Assembly (NCBI RefSeq): GCF_001570485.1
Contig: NZ_BCTA01000088.1
Span: 1-43,362 of the forward strand
DNA: 43,362 nt
Direction: 5' to 3'
From: Mycolicibacterium novocastrense
GTDB lineage: Bacteria; Actinomycetota; Actinomycetes; Mycobacteriales; Mycobacteriaceae
The notes under the pieces: generated by a model
Told to the model about the DNA's origin: nothing
What the model saw: the letters and a program-made list of their open reading frames with translations, nothing else
Databases searched by the model: none
Made by a program: the position numbers and the translations under genes
Shown: positions 25,454-33,555 of the stretch, in pieces
Layout of the letters: every line of letters starts with the position of its first letter
Numbering within the stretch: the first letter of the stretch is position 1

Positions 25454-26485
25454 GTGCGCGCAGCTATTTATCACGGTCGCGAAGACGTGCGGATTGAAGA
25501 GCTTCCCGACCCGAGTCCACGTGCGGGCGAAGTGGTCATCGAGGTGGCCCGAGCGGGGATCTGCGGCACAGACCTGCATGAGTACATCGCCGGTCCGATG
25601 CATGCTGCGCCAGGGGTCGTCATTGGACACGAATATTCCGGGACGGTGGTCGGCGTCGGGTCCGGCGTGCGCGAGTTCACCGAAGGTGACCGGGTTTGCG
25701 GCGTCGGCGTTTTCGGCTGCGGTGAATGCGGCTTCTGCAAACAGGGCGCTGAAGCACTCTGCGGAGCAGTCGGTTTCATCGGCTTCGCTGTCAACGGAGC
25801 GCTTGCCCGCTACGCGTCGTTGCCGACGAAGGCGTTGTTTCGCATCCCGGATGAGATCAGTCTCGCCGAGGCTGCCGTCGTTGAACCGATCGCGTCGGCG
25901 TACCACGCTGTTCGCCGTAGCCAGCTGGCATCTGGTGAGACCGTCTTCATCGCCGGTGCCGGCCCGATCGGCCTTGCCCTTGTGCAATTCTGCCTTGCTC
26001 AAGGTGCGACTCAGGTCATCGTCAGTGAGGTTTCGGGGACACGCCGCGTTGCCGCCCACCGGGTCGGGGCTACGCGCGTAATCGATCCTCTGGTCGAGGA
26101 TGCAGTTGAGGTGGTTCGGACGTTGACGAACGGAAACGGCGTCGATGTCTCCTTCGACGCTGCGGGCGTACAACCCGCGCTTGATGCGGCGTTGGGCGTG
26201 CTGCGCCCCCGCGGTCGATTGATGGTCGTGGCGATTTGGGAGGCCCCGGCTGGTATCGACATCAATCGAAGCGTCATGCGCGAAGCAGATATTGGCTTTT
26301 CATTCTGTTACGAAGCGCAAAGGCAGGTTCCGGCGATTCTTGACTTACTAGCTACGGGGGCGATCAGCCTTGGTGAACTCATCACCGACGAGATCCCGTT
26401 GGATGCCGTGGTCAGTCAGGGTCTCGAGGAACTGCGCGTCAACCGCGATGCACACGTAAAAATTCTGATCGACCCATCGGCATAG
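25454..26485 (+). CDS. Zinc-dependent alcohol dehydrogenase (MDR family), second copy
   Basis: This 343-residue protein starts at GTG 25454. Catalytic zinc ligands are C37, H59-E60 and E144; structural zinc ligands are C89, C92, C95 and C103, all at the same numbers as in the ADH at 2694. The cofactor loop is IAGAGPIG. The similarity and shared position after an RHO suggest that the two ADHs arose by duplication together with their neighbouring oxygenases. The likely reaction is oxidation of a secondary alcohol on the ring or side chain. Confidence 0.9.
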   Translation: MRAAIYHGREDVRIEELPDPSPRAGEVVIEVARAGICGTDLHEYIAGPMHAAPGVVIGHEYSGTVVGVGSGVREFTEGDRVCGVGVFGCGECGFCKQGAEALCGAVGFIGFAVNGALARYASLPTKALFRIPDEISLAEAAVVEPIASAYHAVRRSQLASGETVFIAGAGPIGLALVQFCLAQGATQVIVSEVSGTRRVAAHRVGATRVIDPLVEDAVEVVRTLTNGNGVDVSFDAAGVQPALDAALGVLRPRGRLMVVAIWEAPAGIDINRSVMREADIGFSFCYEAQRQVPAILDLLATGAISLGELITDEIPLDAVVSQGLEELRVNRDAHVKILIDPSA

Positions 26486-26537
26486 CACGACCGGTATCGC
26501 GCCGTCGATTGTCACGCCGCCCCACCAAAGGAGTTAA

Positions 26538-27791
26538 GTGTCTGCCAATATGGAGAGTCTGTTCGACGGTCTGACAGTCCTCGAGTTGGGGCATGTGATC
26601 GCGGCGCCTTTCGCTGCGTCGCTGATCGGCGACTTCGGAGCACAGGTCATCAAGATCGAAGACCCCGGCTCGGGGGACATGTTGCGTAGGTCCGGTCCTC
26701 GTAAAGACGGAGTGCCCCTTTGGTGGAAGTCCGCGGCGCGGAACAAGTCAAGCGTCGCTGTCGATCTGCGTCTCCCCGAGGGGCAAGCGCTGGTGCGCAA
26801 AATGGTCGAACGCGCCGACGTGGTGATCGAAAACTTCCGCCCGGGAACGCTTGAGCGTTGGGGACTGGGATGGGAGGAGCTGCACGCATCGAACCCGCGG
26901 CTGATCATGTTGCGGATTTCTGGGTATGGCCAGATCGGCCCGGAGAGCGCAAAGCCGGGATACGGACGGGTCGGCGAGGCCATGAGCGGAGCGGTACACA
27001 TCACCGGGCATCCTGACCGGCCACCGACGCATTTCGGTTTCTCCCTGGGCGATGTCACGACAGGAATCATGGGTGCGTTCGCTGTTGCCGGAGCACTGTT
27101 CAAACGCGAAGCGATCGGGGATCGCTTCGATGGGGAATGTATCGACCTGGCTCTCTACGAATCACTGTTTCGTGGTATCGACTGGCAGGTCATCCTTTAT
27201 GACCAGTTGAACTTTGTTGCCGAGCGTCAGGGCAACCAGTTTCAGGTCAGCCCGTCACCGGTGTCAGACACGTATCTCAGTGGCGATGGGGTGTGGTACA
27301 CCGTGGCGACCGGCACCGTTCGGTCAGTGCAGAGCCTGCTCGAACTGCTGGGCGGCACGACTCTGCGCAATGATCCGAAGTACGCGACTCAGGAACTGCA
27401 GATGTTGCACCGCGAGGAGCTCGGCGAGATGGTTCGCCAGTGGTTCGCCGAAAACAACTCCGATATCGTCGAAAAGGCCTGCGCGAGTGCGGGTGTCGTG
27501 GCTGCGCGGATCTTCACGCCGGCAGAGATGTTCTCCAGTCCCACGTTCGCGGCTCGCCAGAGCCTGGTCGAGGTCGCCGACCAGGAATTGGGTCCGGTCC
27601 GTGTCACCGGGGTGGTACCAAGGCTGACGAACTTTCCCGGATCCGTGCGCAGCACTGGGCCCGGTCTCGGGATCCACGGCCAAGAGGTGCTGACCGAGTG
27701 GCTCGGCATGGCCGACTCGGAGTACGAGGCGCTGGTATCGAGTGGCGTCGTCGGGGCGGTCGACGTTGACGGAGAGGTTCCCGGGCATTGA
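26538..27791 (+). CDS. Class III (CaiB/BaiF-type) CoA-transferase
   Basis: GTG 26538 follows AAAGGAG at 26527-26533. The 417-residue protein has the family N-terminus (LTVLELGHVIAAPFAASLIGDFGAQVIKIE), the VDLRLPEGQALVRKMVERADVVIENFRPG-type segment (76-103), and D172 in SLGDVTTG, which corresponds to the catalytic Asp that forms the acyl-anhydride intermediate. It moves CoA between acyl groups without ATP. Here it would activate an aromatic or side-chain acid before the thiolase-like step, in place of an acyl-CoA ligase. Confidence 0.92.
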   Translation: MSANMESLFDGLTVLELGHVIAAPFAASLIGDFGAQVIKIEDPGSGDMLRRSGPRKDGVPLWWKSAARNKSSVAVDLRLPEGQALVRKMVERADVVIENFRPGTLERWGLGWEELHASNPRLIMLRISGYGQIGPESAKPGYGRVGEAMSGAVHITGHPDRPPTHFGFSLGDVTTGIMGAFAVAGALFKREAIGDRFDGECIDLALYESLFRGIDWQVILYDQLNFVAERQGNQFQVSPSPVSDTYLSGDGVWYTVATGTVRSVQSLLELLGGTTLRNDPKYATQELQMLHREELGEMVRQWFAENNSDIVEKACASAGVVAARIFTPAEMFSSPTFAARQSLVEVADQELGPVRVTGVVPRLTNFPGSVRSTGPGLGIHGQEVLTEWLGMADSEYEALVSSGVVGAVDVDGEVPGH

Positions 27792-28954
27792 GTTCGCTGC
27801 GCGACAAGGCCTGCATCGTCGGCGTTGGTCATACGGCCTACCGTCGTGATGGCACTGAGTCGGCAACGGACCTTGGCCTGCAACTCGAAGCGGCCCATGC
27901 CGCGATCGTGGATGCCGGGTTGTCGGCTGGCGAGATCGATGGGCTCATCTGCCCGATCAACGGTGGCACGGCCGAAGATTTCATCGCGAATCTCGGCCTG
28001 ACGCATGTTCGTTACGCGGTGACTTCCCATACCGGAGGCGCGGCAAGTGTGGCGGCCCTGGCAACTGCGGCGATGGCGGTTTGGTCGGGCGTCGCGCGGC
28101 ATGTCCTCATTCCCGCGGGCTGGTGTGGGTACTCAGGTCCGCGTGCCCGCGGGATGGCATCGAGCGCGGACATGGCGATAGGCAAGGTTGTCCGGGACTA
28201 TTACGCGCCACAGGGCGCGGTGTCGGCCGTGCACCAGTATGCGCTCGTGGCCGACCGATACGTCCGCAAGTATGACGTGCCGCCTGAAGCGATGGGGGCG
28301 GTGGCAGTCGCGTTTCGTGCTAACGCGCAGCTCAACTCGAATGCGGTGATGTGCGGCCGTGAGCTGACGATGCAGGAGTATCTCGACGCTCCACCGATCA
28401 GTACGCCGTTTCGTTTGTTCGATTGCAGTCTGGAGACCGACGGCGCAGCGGCGGTGGTGGTATCAGCGGCCGAATGTGCGGCTGACGGCCCGCACCGGCC
28501 GGTGTTTGTGATGAGTGTGGCCGAAGGTCGCCCATTTCCCGTCGATGAGTTCGCCAACAGGGCCGACCCATTGGAGATTGGGCTTGCCGAGGCGGCGCCG
28601 CGCGCATTTGCCGACGCTGGTGTCACCCCGTCTGACATCGATCTGCTCGAGGTTTACGACAGTTTCACTGTCAACGTGTTGCGGCAGATCGAATCGGCCG
28701 GGTTCTGTAAGCCAGGCGAAGCAGCGGATTTCGTTCTCGACGGATGTATCGCCGCTGACGGTTCGTTGCCCACGAATCTCAACGGCGGTTTGTTATCCGA
28801 AGCCCACGTGCAAGGCATGAACAATCTGGTCGAGGCGGTGCGGCAACTGCGCGGGGGCTTAGCGGAGCGGCAGGTCCACAATGCGGAGTTGGCGGTAGTG
28901 ACCGGTATGGGCGGCGGATGGGGTTCAGGTGCTCTCGCGATATTGCGTCGGTGA
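27788..28954 (+). CDS. Thiolase-like lipid-transfer protein, probable acyl-CoA retro-aldolase (Ltp2/SCPx-thiolase type)
   Basis: TTG 27788 overlaps the CoA-transferase stop by 4 nt; the product is 388 residues. The thiolase fold is clear, but the two catalytic cysteines are missing. The usual nucleophile region reads TSHTGGAAS (79-87), and the usual second-cysteine loop reads GMGGGWG (373-379). H340 in SEAHVQGM is retained, and the EVYDSFT segment (288-294) contains Y290. This pattern is known from steroid side-chain aldolases such as Ltp2, which work with a DUF35 partner. A DUF35 gene follows 36 nt downstream, so a retro-aldol role on an acyl-CoA is more likely than Claisen thiolysis. Confidence 0.85.
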   Translation: MSSLRDKACIVGVGHTAYRRDGTESATDLGLQLEAAHAAIVDAGLSAGEIDGLICPINGGTAEDFIANLGLTHVRYAVTSHTGGAASVAALATAAMAVWSGVARHVLIPAGWCGYSGPRARGMASSADMAIGKVVRDYYAPQGAVSAVHQYALVADRYVRKYDVPPEAMGAVAVAFRANAQLNSNAVMCGRELTMQEYLDAPPISTPFRLFDCSLETDGAAAVVVSAAECAADGPHRPVFVMSVAEGRPFPVDEFANRADPLEIGLAEAAPRAFADAGVTPSDIDLLEVYDSFTVNVLRQIESAGFCKPGEAADFVLDGCIAADGSLPTNLNGGLLSEAHVQGMNNLVEAVRQLRGGLAERQVHNAELAVVTGMGGGWGSGALAILRR

Positions 28955-28990
28955 CAGCGTTGTGACTGGCCGGTTCACAAGGGGACCGAT

Positions 28991-29449
28991 GTGACACGAA
29001 CGGGACCGGATGTCGCAGCACCGCCGTTGCCATCCCTGGAGGGTCTCACGGCCCAGTTCTATGAGCATTGCCGACGTGAAGAGCTGTCGTTTCAGCGTTG
29101 TTCAGGGTGCGGCCGTTGGCGTCACGTTCCTCGCCTGACGTGCGCGCGCTGCGGCAGTGACGCTTGGTCTTGGCAGAGGTCGTCGGGCAGGGGAGTGGTA
29201 TTCAGCCACACGGTTATTCACCGCGCGCTGCATCCCGGGTTCGACCAGGCCGTCCCGTTCGTGTGCGCCGTCGTCGAAATGGATGAGGGTGTGCGGATGG
29301 TGGCACGGATGGTGGGCGTAGTTGCCGACCGGACGGCGATGCTGGTTGATGCGGCCGTCGAGGTTGTCTATGTGCACGTCGCCGATGATGTTGTGCTGCC
29401 GGCATTTCGGCTGCCCGCTGCGGAAGTGCGGGGCAATGGCCGCCGCTGA
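28991..29449 (+). CDS. DUF35 OB-fold/zinc-ribbon protein, partner of the thiolase-like enzyme
   Basis: This 152-residue protein begins at GTG 28991. A rubredoxin-like zinc ribbon uses C37, C40, C51 and C54 (CSGC...CARC), followed by an OB-fold with SHTVIHRALHPGF and PFVCAVVEMDEGVRM. Known DUF35 proteins bind thiolase-like aldolases and help position the acyl-CoA; in ChsH2 the domain is fused to a hydratase. The immediate neighbours here, a thiolase-like protein and a MaoC protein, match that arrangement as separate genes. Confidence 0.88.
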   Translation: MTRTGPDVAAPPLPSLEGLTAQFYEHCRREELSFQRCSGCGRWRHVPRLTCARCGSDAWSWQRSSGRGVVFSHTVIHRALHPGFDQAVPFVCAVVEMDEGVRMVARMVGVVADRTAMLVDAAVEVVYVHVADDVVLPAFRLPAAEVRGNGRR

Positions 29450-30515
29450 CGAGTTACGCGATCGTGTCGGTGAGAAGATCGGATTCCGGGGCGCCGACTC
29501 GGTGACGCAGAACGACATCCGCCGCAAACTGGAGGTTTTCACCTTTTCCTGTCCGCTGCATGACGACGAGGCGGCAGCGAAGGCGAACGGGTACCTCGGC
29601 GTTGTGGCCCCGGTGACGATGACTCCGCTGTGGGGGCTGCCGCCGTATTGGGCACCCGGGCAGCCCAGTCCCTATCTGGTCGACGGGCAGGAGATGACGG
29701 GCAACATCACCGACACGCTGGCTCTGCCGTTCAGCCGATCGGTCAACGTCAGCAGCGAGTGGCAGTACCACGCACCGCTGTACTTGGGGGACAGGTTGCA
29801 GGGGACTACGACGATCATCTCGGTAGAGCAGAAGCGCACCCGGGTGGGTACCGGAGTCTTCCTGCAATACGAGTCGGAGTACGTGAAGGTTTCGGGAGAA
29901 CTGGTGGCGCTCAACCGAAATACCGTCTTCAACTACGACCCAGACGACGCCTCCAGGCCTGAGCCCGGCACTTCGGCCCGCGCCCAGCAGGGCGACCGAG
30001 GTCCCCGCACGCGCTCAGTGGACGATGCCGATACCGGTGTCGATTGGAACACGCCACTTCAGTTCGACGACGTTACGGTCGGTGCGCAAGTGCGCGGGCC
30101 GGCCTTGGCCCTGACTTACCAGCGCATTGTGATGAACATTGCCGCGGATCGCATGTTTTCCGGGATACACCACAGCGCCGCGGCCGCTCATGCCGCGGGG
30201 CTTGCCGACATCATCTTCAATACTCGTGGCCTGGAAACTCTTTTCGAGACCGGGCTTCGTCGATGGATGGGCCTTCGCGGCAGGTTGGTGCAGCTGGGTC
30301 CGTTTAAGATGAGTGCCTCGGTTCACCCGGGCGACGTGGTGCAGGCGCGATGGACGGTGACTGGCAAGCATGCCCAGGCTGGCGCAGAAACCGTAGATCT
30401 CCAATTCGGTGTCTTCGCCGGGGATCGGCAAGCGGCGCAAGGGATTGCCGCCATCGCCCTCGATGGCAAAAGCAAAGCTCATCAGAAGTTTGTAGGACAA
30501 GAAGGGGTCAAATGA
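29436..30515 (+). CDS. Double hot-dog MaoC-family dehydratase/hydratase
   Basis: ATG 29436 lies inside the DUF35 gene end (14-nt overlap) and gives 359 residues. The N-terminal half is like the FAS1/MaoC N-terminal dehydratase domain (LGVVAPVTMTPLWG, SEWQYHAPLYLGDRL, VGTGVFLQYESEY). The C-terminal half is a second hot-dog domain, whose hydratase-2 motif is degenerate but keeps an Asp and His (AADRMFSGIHHSAAAAHAAGL). A likely role is hydration of an enoyl-CoA to give the beta-hydroxyacyl-CoA used by the thiolase-like aldolase, as ChsH1-ChsH2 does in steroid catabolism. The degeneracy leaves activity uncertain. Confidence 0.82.
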   Translation: MAAADELRDRVGEKIGFRGADSVTQNDIRRKLEVFTFSCPLHDDEAAAKANGYLGVVAPVTMTPLWGLPPYWAPGQPSPYLVDGQEMTGNITDTLALPFSRSVNVSSEWQYHAPLYLGDRLQGTTTIISVEQKRTRVGTGVFLQYESEYVKVSGELVALNRNTVFNYDPDDASRPEPGTSARAQQGDRGPRTRSVDDADTGVDWNTPLQFDDVTVGAQVRGPALALTYQRIVMNIAADRMFSGIHHSAAAAHAAGLADIIFNTRGLETLFETGLRRWMGLRGRLVQLGPFKMSASVHPGDVVQARWTVTGKHAQAGAETVDLQFGVFAGDRQAAQGIAAIALDGKSKAHQKFVGQEGVK

Positions 30516-30709
30516 GTGTTATCAAGGCGGACGTGGAGGTCTGCCAGGGCTACGCGAACTGTGTCGTTGCAGCGGCCGACGTCTTTGACATCGGTGATGC
30601 GGGAACTGTTGTCATTCTTGATGACACGGTAGCCGAGAGCGATGAGGCGCGGATTGTCACGGCGATTCGCAGTTGCCCCGTCTCGGCTCTACGCCTCGAA
30701 ACGGCCTGA
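30512..30709 (+). CDS. [3Fe-4S] ferredoxin
   Basis: ATG 30512 overlaps the MaoC stop (ATGA) with GAAGGGG at 30501. The 65-residue protein has C11 and C17 in CQGYANC and C54 in SCPVSAL, the three-cysteine pattern of mycobacterial [3Fe-4S] ferredoxins; the residue between the first two cysteines that varies by electron partner is Y14. These usually serve cytochromes P450, but some Actinobacteria use them with Rieske oxygenases. It is the only electron carrier found in the window and may feed the RHO at 30957 and others. Confidence 0.9.
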   Translation: MSVIKADVEVCQGYANCVVAAADVFDIGDAGTVVILDDTVAESDEARIVTAIRSCPVSALRLETA

Positions 30710-30956
30710 GTGAGACGGCCGTGAACGGCGCAAGTATCAGGGGGTCGGATGCATGGTGGAGACGAGTCGGATCGTCGAATGTCCTTGAGTCTCAACCAAC
30801 ATGAGTTCTCGTGTATTGCATCCTCAATCAGGATCTGGCTCCACTTCCACTTCGACGCGTGAGATCGGTGCCCGGCAGACGCGGTGACGGTTTGTGGTGA
30901 TTTGAGTTACGGCTGTCTCGGGGTGATTCGGGCATTACAGCAAAGGAAAGGTACCG

Positions 30957-32372
30957 ATGACGTTAAAAATGAGTACTTCAGGCGGTTCGGACACGACCGC
31001 TCGTAGTCTCGTCGATGTCGATCGCGGGGAGATCAGTCGCGAAATCTTCACCGATGCTTCGATTTTCAACCGTGAGTTGGAGTATTTGTTTCCGCGAGCC
31101 TGGCTGTTTGTGGGCCATGCCACGCAGGTGTCTGCGCCGGGCCAGTTCTTCTCGTCGAGGATGGGTTCGGATCCGGTGCTGTTGACCCGTGACGCTCAAG
31201 GTGATGTGAATGTCCTCCTCAATTCGTGCCGACATCGGGGTATGGCGGTGTGTCGCTACGACGAGGGCCGTACGCTGCAGTTCACCTGCCCCTACCATGG
31301 CTGGTCGTACTCGATGGACGGCTCGCTGGTGTCCACTCCAGGGGATTTGCACGGTGTGCCGCAGCAGGGCATGGCCTACGGCAACGGCCTTGACAAAGCG
31401 AGTTGGGGACTTGTCAGGGCTGCCAAGGTGCACAATTACAAGGGCCTGATCTTCGCGTGCTGGGACCCCGCCGCCCCGGATTTCGACGAGTATGTCGGCG
31501 ACTTTCACTATTGGCTGGACAACCTGGCTGATGCTTTCGATGGCACCGAGGGCGCGACCGAGGTGTTCCGTGGAGTGCAGAAGTGGCGCATCAGATCGAA
31601 TTGGAAGTTCGTTTCAGAAAACTTTCTGGGCGATACCTATCACGGGGCGACGACCCATGCCTCGGTTGAACAGGTGGGTATCGGGCCGGGTGGCAGAAAC
31701 TCCCGGCGTCACGGTGAACGACAGGATCAGGGTGGTTTTTCGAAGGGCCGTGTGAAGACGTCGTTTCGGATGGGCCATGGCGCGTCGGACAATCTGGCGT
31801 ATGAGATTCCCTATCCTGAGTTCGCCGAAGAACCGGCCTTGAGTGAGTACTTCTCCCAGGCGTGGGCGGTCCGCAAGGAGCGACTGCAGGCGCAGGGCAG
31901 ACTGCTCGGCGGACGTGGCCCAGCGACGATGTTCCCCAATATGTCGTTCTCCGCCGGTTTTCCGCGGACGATCCTGGTGTCACACCCGATCAGCCCCACC
32001 GAAACCGAAGTGTGGCGGTGGTACCTCATCGACAAGAACGCACCCGATGATGTACGTGACTGGCTGCGCCGCTATTACATGCGCTACTCGGGTCCTGGAG
32101 GGATGACGGAGCAAGACGATATGGAGAACTGGAATTACGCGACGCAGGCCAGCCAGGGCGTGATAGCCCGGCGCTATCCCTACAACTATCAGCAGGGTCT
32201 CGATATGGAAACTCCCAGTGCGCTCGACCAGGCTGTGCATTCTCACCAGCCCATCGCTGGCGAGGTGAATGCACGCGCCTTTTACCGGCGATGGGCCGAG
32301 TTCACTGACAACCTCTCGTGGCCTCAACTCATCGAACTTGCCAAATCCGACGAGAGAGCCGCACGGTCGTGA
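30957..32372 (+). CDS. Rieske ring-hydroxylating dioxygenase, alpha (catalytic) subunit
   Basis: ATG 30957 follows AAAGGAAAGG at 30942-30951; the product is 471 residues. Rieske ligands are C91, H93, C111 and H114. The iron site has D226, H229 and H234 (GDTYHGATTH), with the third ligand in the TEQDDMENW block. The SNWKFVSENFLGD and GGMTEQDD segments and FPNMSF are typical of dioxygenases acting on bicyclic or aryl-acid substrates. A 247-nt gap with no recognised promoter separates it from the ferredoxin gene. It pairs with the beta at 32369. Confidence 0.93.
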   Translation: MTLKMSTSGGSDTTARSLVDVDRGEISREIFTDASIFNRELEYLFPRAWLFVGHATQVSAPGQFFSSRMGSDPVLLTRDAQGDVNVLLNSCRHRGMAVCRYDEGRTLQFTCPYHGWSYSMDGSLVSTPGDLHGVPQQGMAYGNGLDKASWGLVRAAKVHNYKGLIFACWDPAAPDFDEYVGDFHYWLDNLADAFDGTEGATEVFRGVQKWRIRSNWKFVSENFLGDTYHGATTHASVEQVGIGPGGRNSRRHGERQDQGGFSKGRVKTSFRMGHGASDNLAYEIPYPEFAEEPALSEYFSQAWAVRKERLQAQGRLLGGRGPATMFPNMSFSAGFPRTILVSHPISPTETEVWRWYLIDKNAPDDVRDWLRRYYMRYSGPGGMTEQDDMENWNYATQASQGVIARRYPYNYQQGLDMETPSALDQAVHSHQPIAGEVNARAFYRRWAEFTDNLSWPQLIELAKSDERAARS

Positions 32373-32923
32373 GTGCAACGGGCGGTGAAATTTCCACGAG
32401 GCAGGATGCGGTAGAGAAGTTGCTGCTTCAGGCCGAAATCGCCGATTTCCTCTATCGGGAAGCCGACCTGCTCGACGAACGACGTTACTCCGAATGGCTC
32501 GGTCTGCTCACCGAGGACTACGAGTACTCCGTTCCACTGCGGGTGAACGTCGCCTACGAGGACCTCGCGCAGCTGGAGCAGACTCAGGAAGGTCACGACA
32601 TCTGCTGGTTCGACGAGAAAAAGGAGACCGTCGCTTTGCGGGTGGAGCAGCTGATGACTGGACTGCACTGGGCCGAGGAACCCGTCTCGCGAGTGTCACA
32701 CCTGGTTACCAACGTGCGTATTGAAGGAGTAGACGGCGCGGAAGTCGATGTGAGTTGCCGGTTCCTGGTGTATCGAAACCGGGTCGCCGATGAGACTGAT
32801 TTGCTGGTCGGCCGGCGCAAGGACCGGTTGCGCCGCGTCGCCGGTGACTGGCAACTGTGCCGTCGCCGGCTACTCCTCGACCAAACGGTCTTACTCGCTA
32901 AAAACCTGTCGATCATTCTATGA
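32369..32923 (+). CDS. Ring-hydroxylating dioxygenase beta subunit
   Basis: GTG 32369 overlaps the alpha stop by 4 nt (GTGA); the product is 184 residues. It shows AEIADFLYREADLLDERRYSEWLGLL, the WAEEPVSRVSHLVTNV block, the VGRRKDRLRR segment and the final LLLDQTVLLAKNLSIIL. An insert with HDICWFDEKKE around residues 75-85 sets it apart from the beta at 24805. It forms the oxygenase with the preceding alpha. Confidence 0.92.
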   Translation: MSATGGEISTRQDAVEKLLLQAEIADFLYREADLLDERRYSEWLGLLTEDYEYSVPLRVNVAYEDLAQLEQTQEGHDICWFDEKKETVALRVEQLMTGLHWAEEPVSRVSHLVTNVRIEGVDGAEVDVSCRFLVYRNRVADETDLLVGRRKDRLRRVAGDWQLCRRRLLLDQTVLLAKNLSIIL

Positions 32924-32946
32924 AGCCGGACCATGTCCTTGAACCC

Positions 32947-32973
32947 TTGACCTTCAGCACGGCAAAATATAGT
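32947..32973 (+). promoter_or_regulatory. Candidate sigma-70-type promoter for the cupin gene
   Basis: TTGACC (32947-32952) and TATAGT (32968-32973) are separated by 15 nt, or 16 if the -35 is read as CTTGAC. The -10 is a good match; the spacing is somewhat short. It lies in a locally AT-rich patch 50 nt before the cupin start, between the RHO pair and the cupin, so it could give separate expression. Confidence 0.4.
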
Positions 32974-33022
32974 CTTCTCTAAACATATTCGATGGGCCGC
33001 GACCGATGAGGGGGCAGCTGGA

Positions 33023-33466
33023 TTGTCTACTTCGCTCCAACCGAAGCGGCGTGCCGATGACGTGACCGCCCTGCGTGTGATGACAGAGGAAATGCGCCCG
33101 CTTCTCGTCGGCGACGGGTACCAGATGTTCGATGTCCGCGCTCCGCAATCATCTGGCCCACCGCCGCACCAACATCCCTGGGATGAAAGCTATGTCGTGC
33201 TGGAGGGCGAACTGTGGGTAAGCCGCGGCGGCGAAGAAGCGACCCTGCAGGTGGGTGAGGCGATTCGAGTGCCGGCTGGCGTCGTGCACGCCTATCGCGT
33301 TCTCTCTGACGGCGCCCGGTGGATCACGACTTCGTCTTGCCCGGGCGGCGCGCTGGATTTCTTCTCAGACGTGGACGAAACGTCGAACGGCCCGGGTGAC
33401 GTGAAGGCCCTCATTGAGGCGGCCAAGCGAAACAGTGTCCGATTCGCCGATCCGGCGCTGGGATAG
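33023..33466 (+). CDS. Cupin-domain protein
   Basis: TTG 33023 has GAGGGGG at 33008-33014 upstream. The 147-residue protein has a single cupin barrel with the metal-binding motifs H49, H51 and E55 (HQHPWDES) and H89 (PAGVVHAY). Small cupins in degradation clusters can be isomerases, dioxygenases or sensors, and nothing here decides between them. It is the next gene after the RHO pair, 99 nt downstream. Confidence 0.8.
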   Translation: MSTSLQPKRRADDVTALRVMTEEMRPLLVGDGYQMFDVRAPQSSGPPPHQHPWDESYVVLEGELWVSRGGEEATLQVGEAIRVPAGVVHAYRVLSDGARWITTSSCPGGALDFFSDVDETSNGPGDVKALIEAAKRNSVRFADPALG

Positions 33467-33555
33467 CCGTATGTTGAGCCACCATGCCGCAGATGCCGGC
33501 ATTCGCCGACTGTGTCGGTAGTCGGTTTACGGCCTGACATTCGGTGGTCGGTGTC

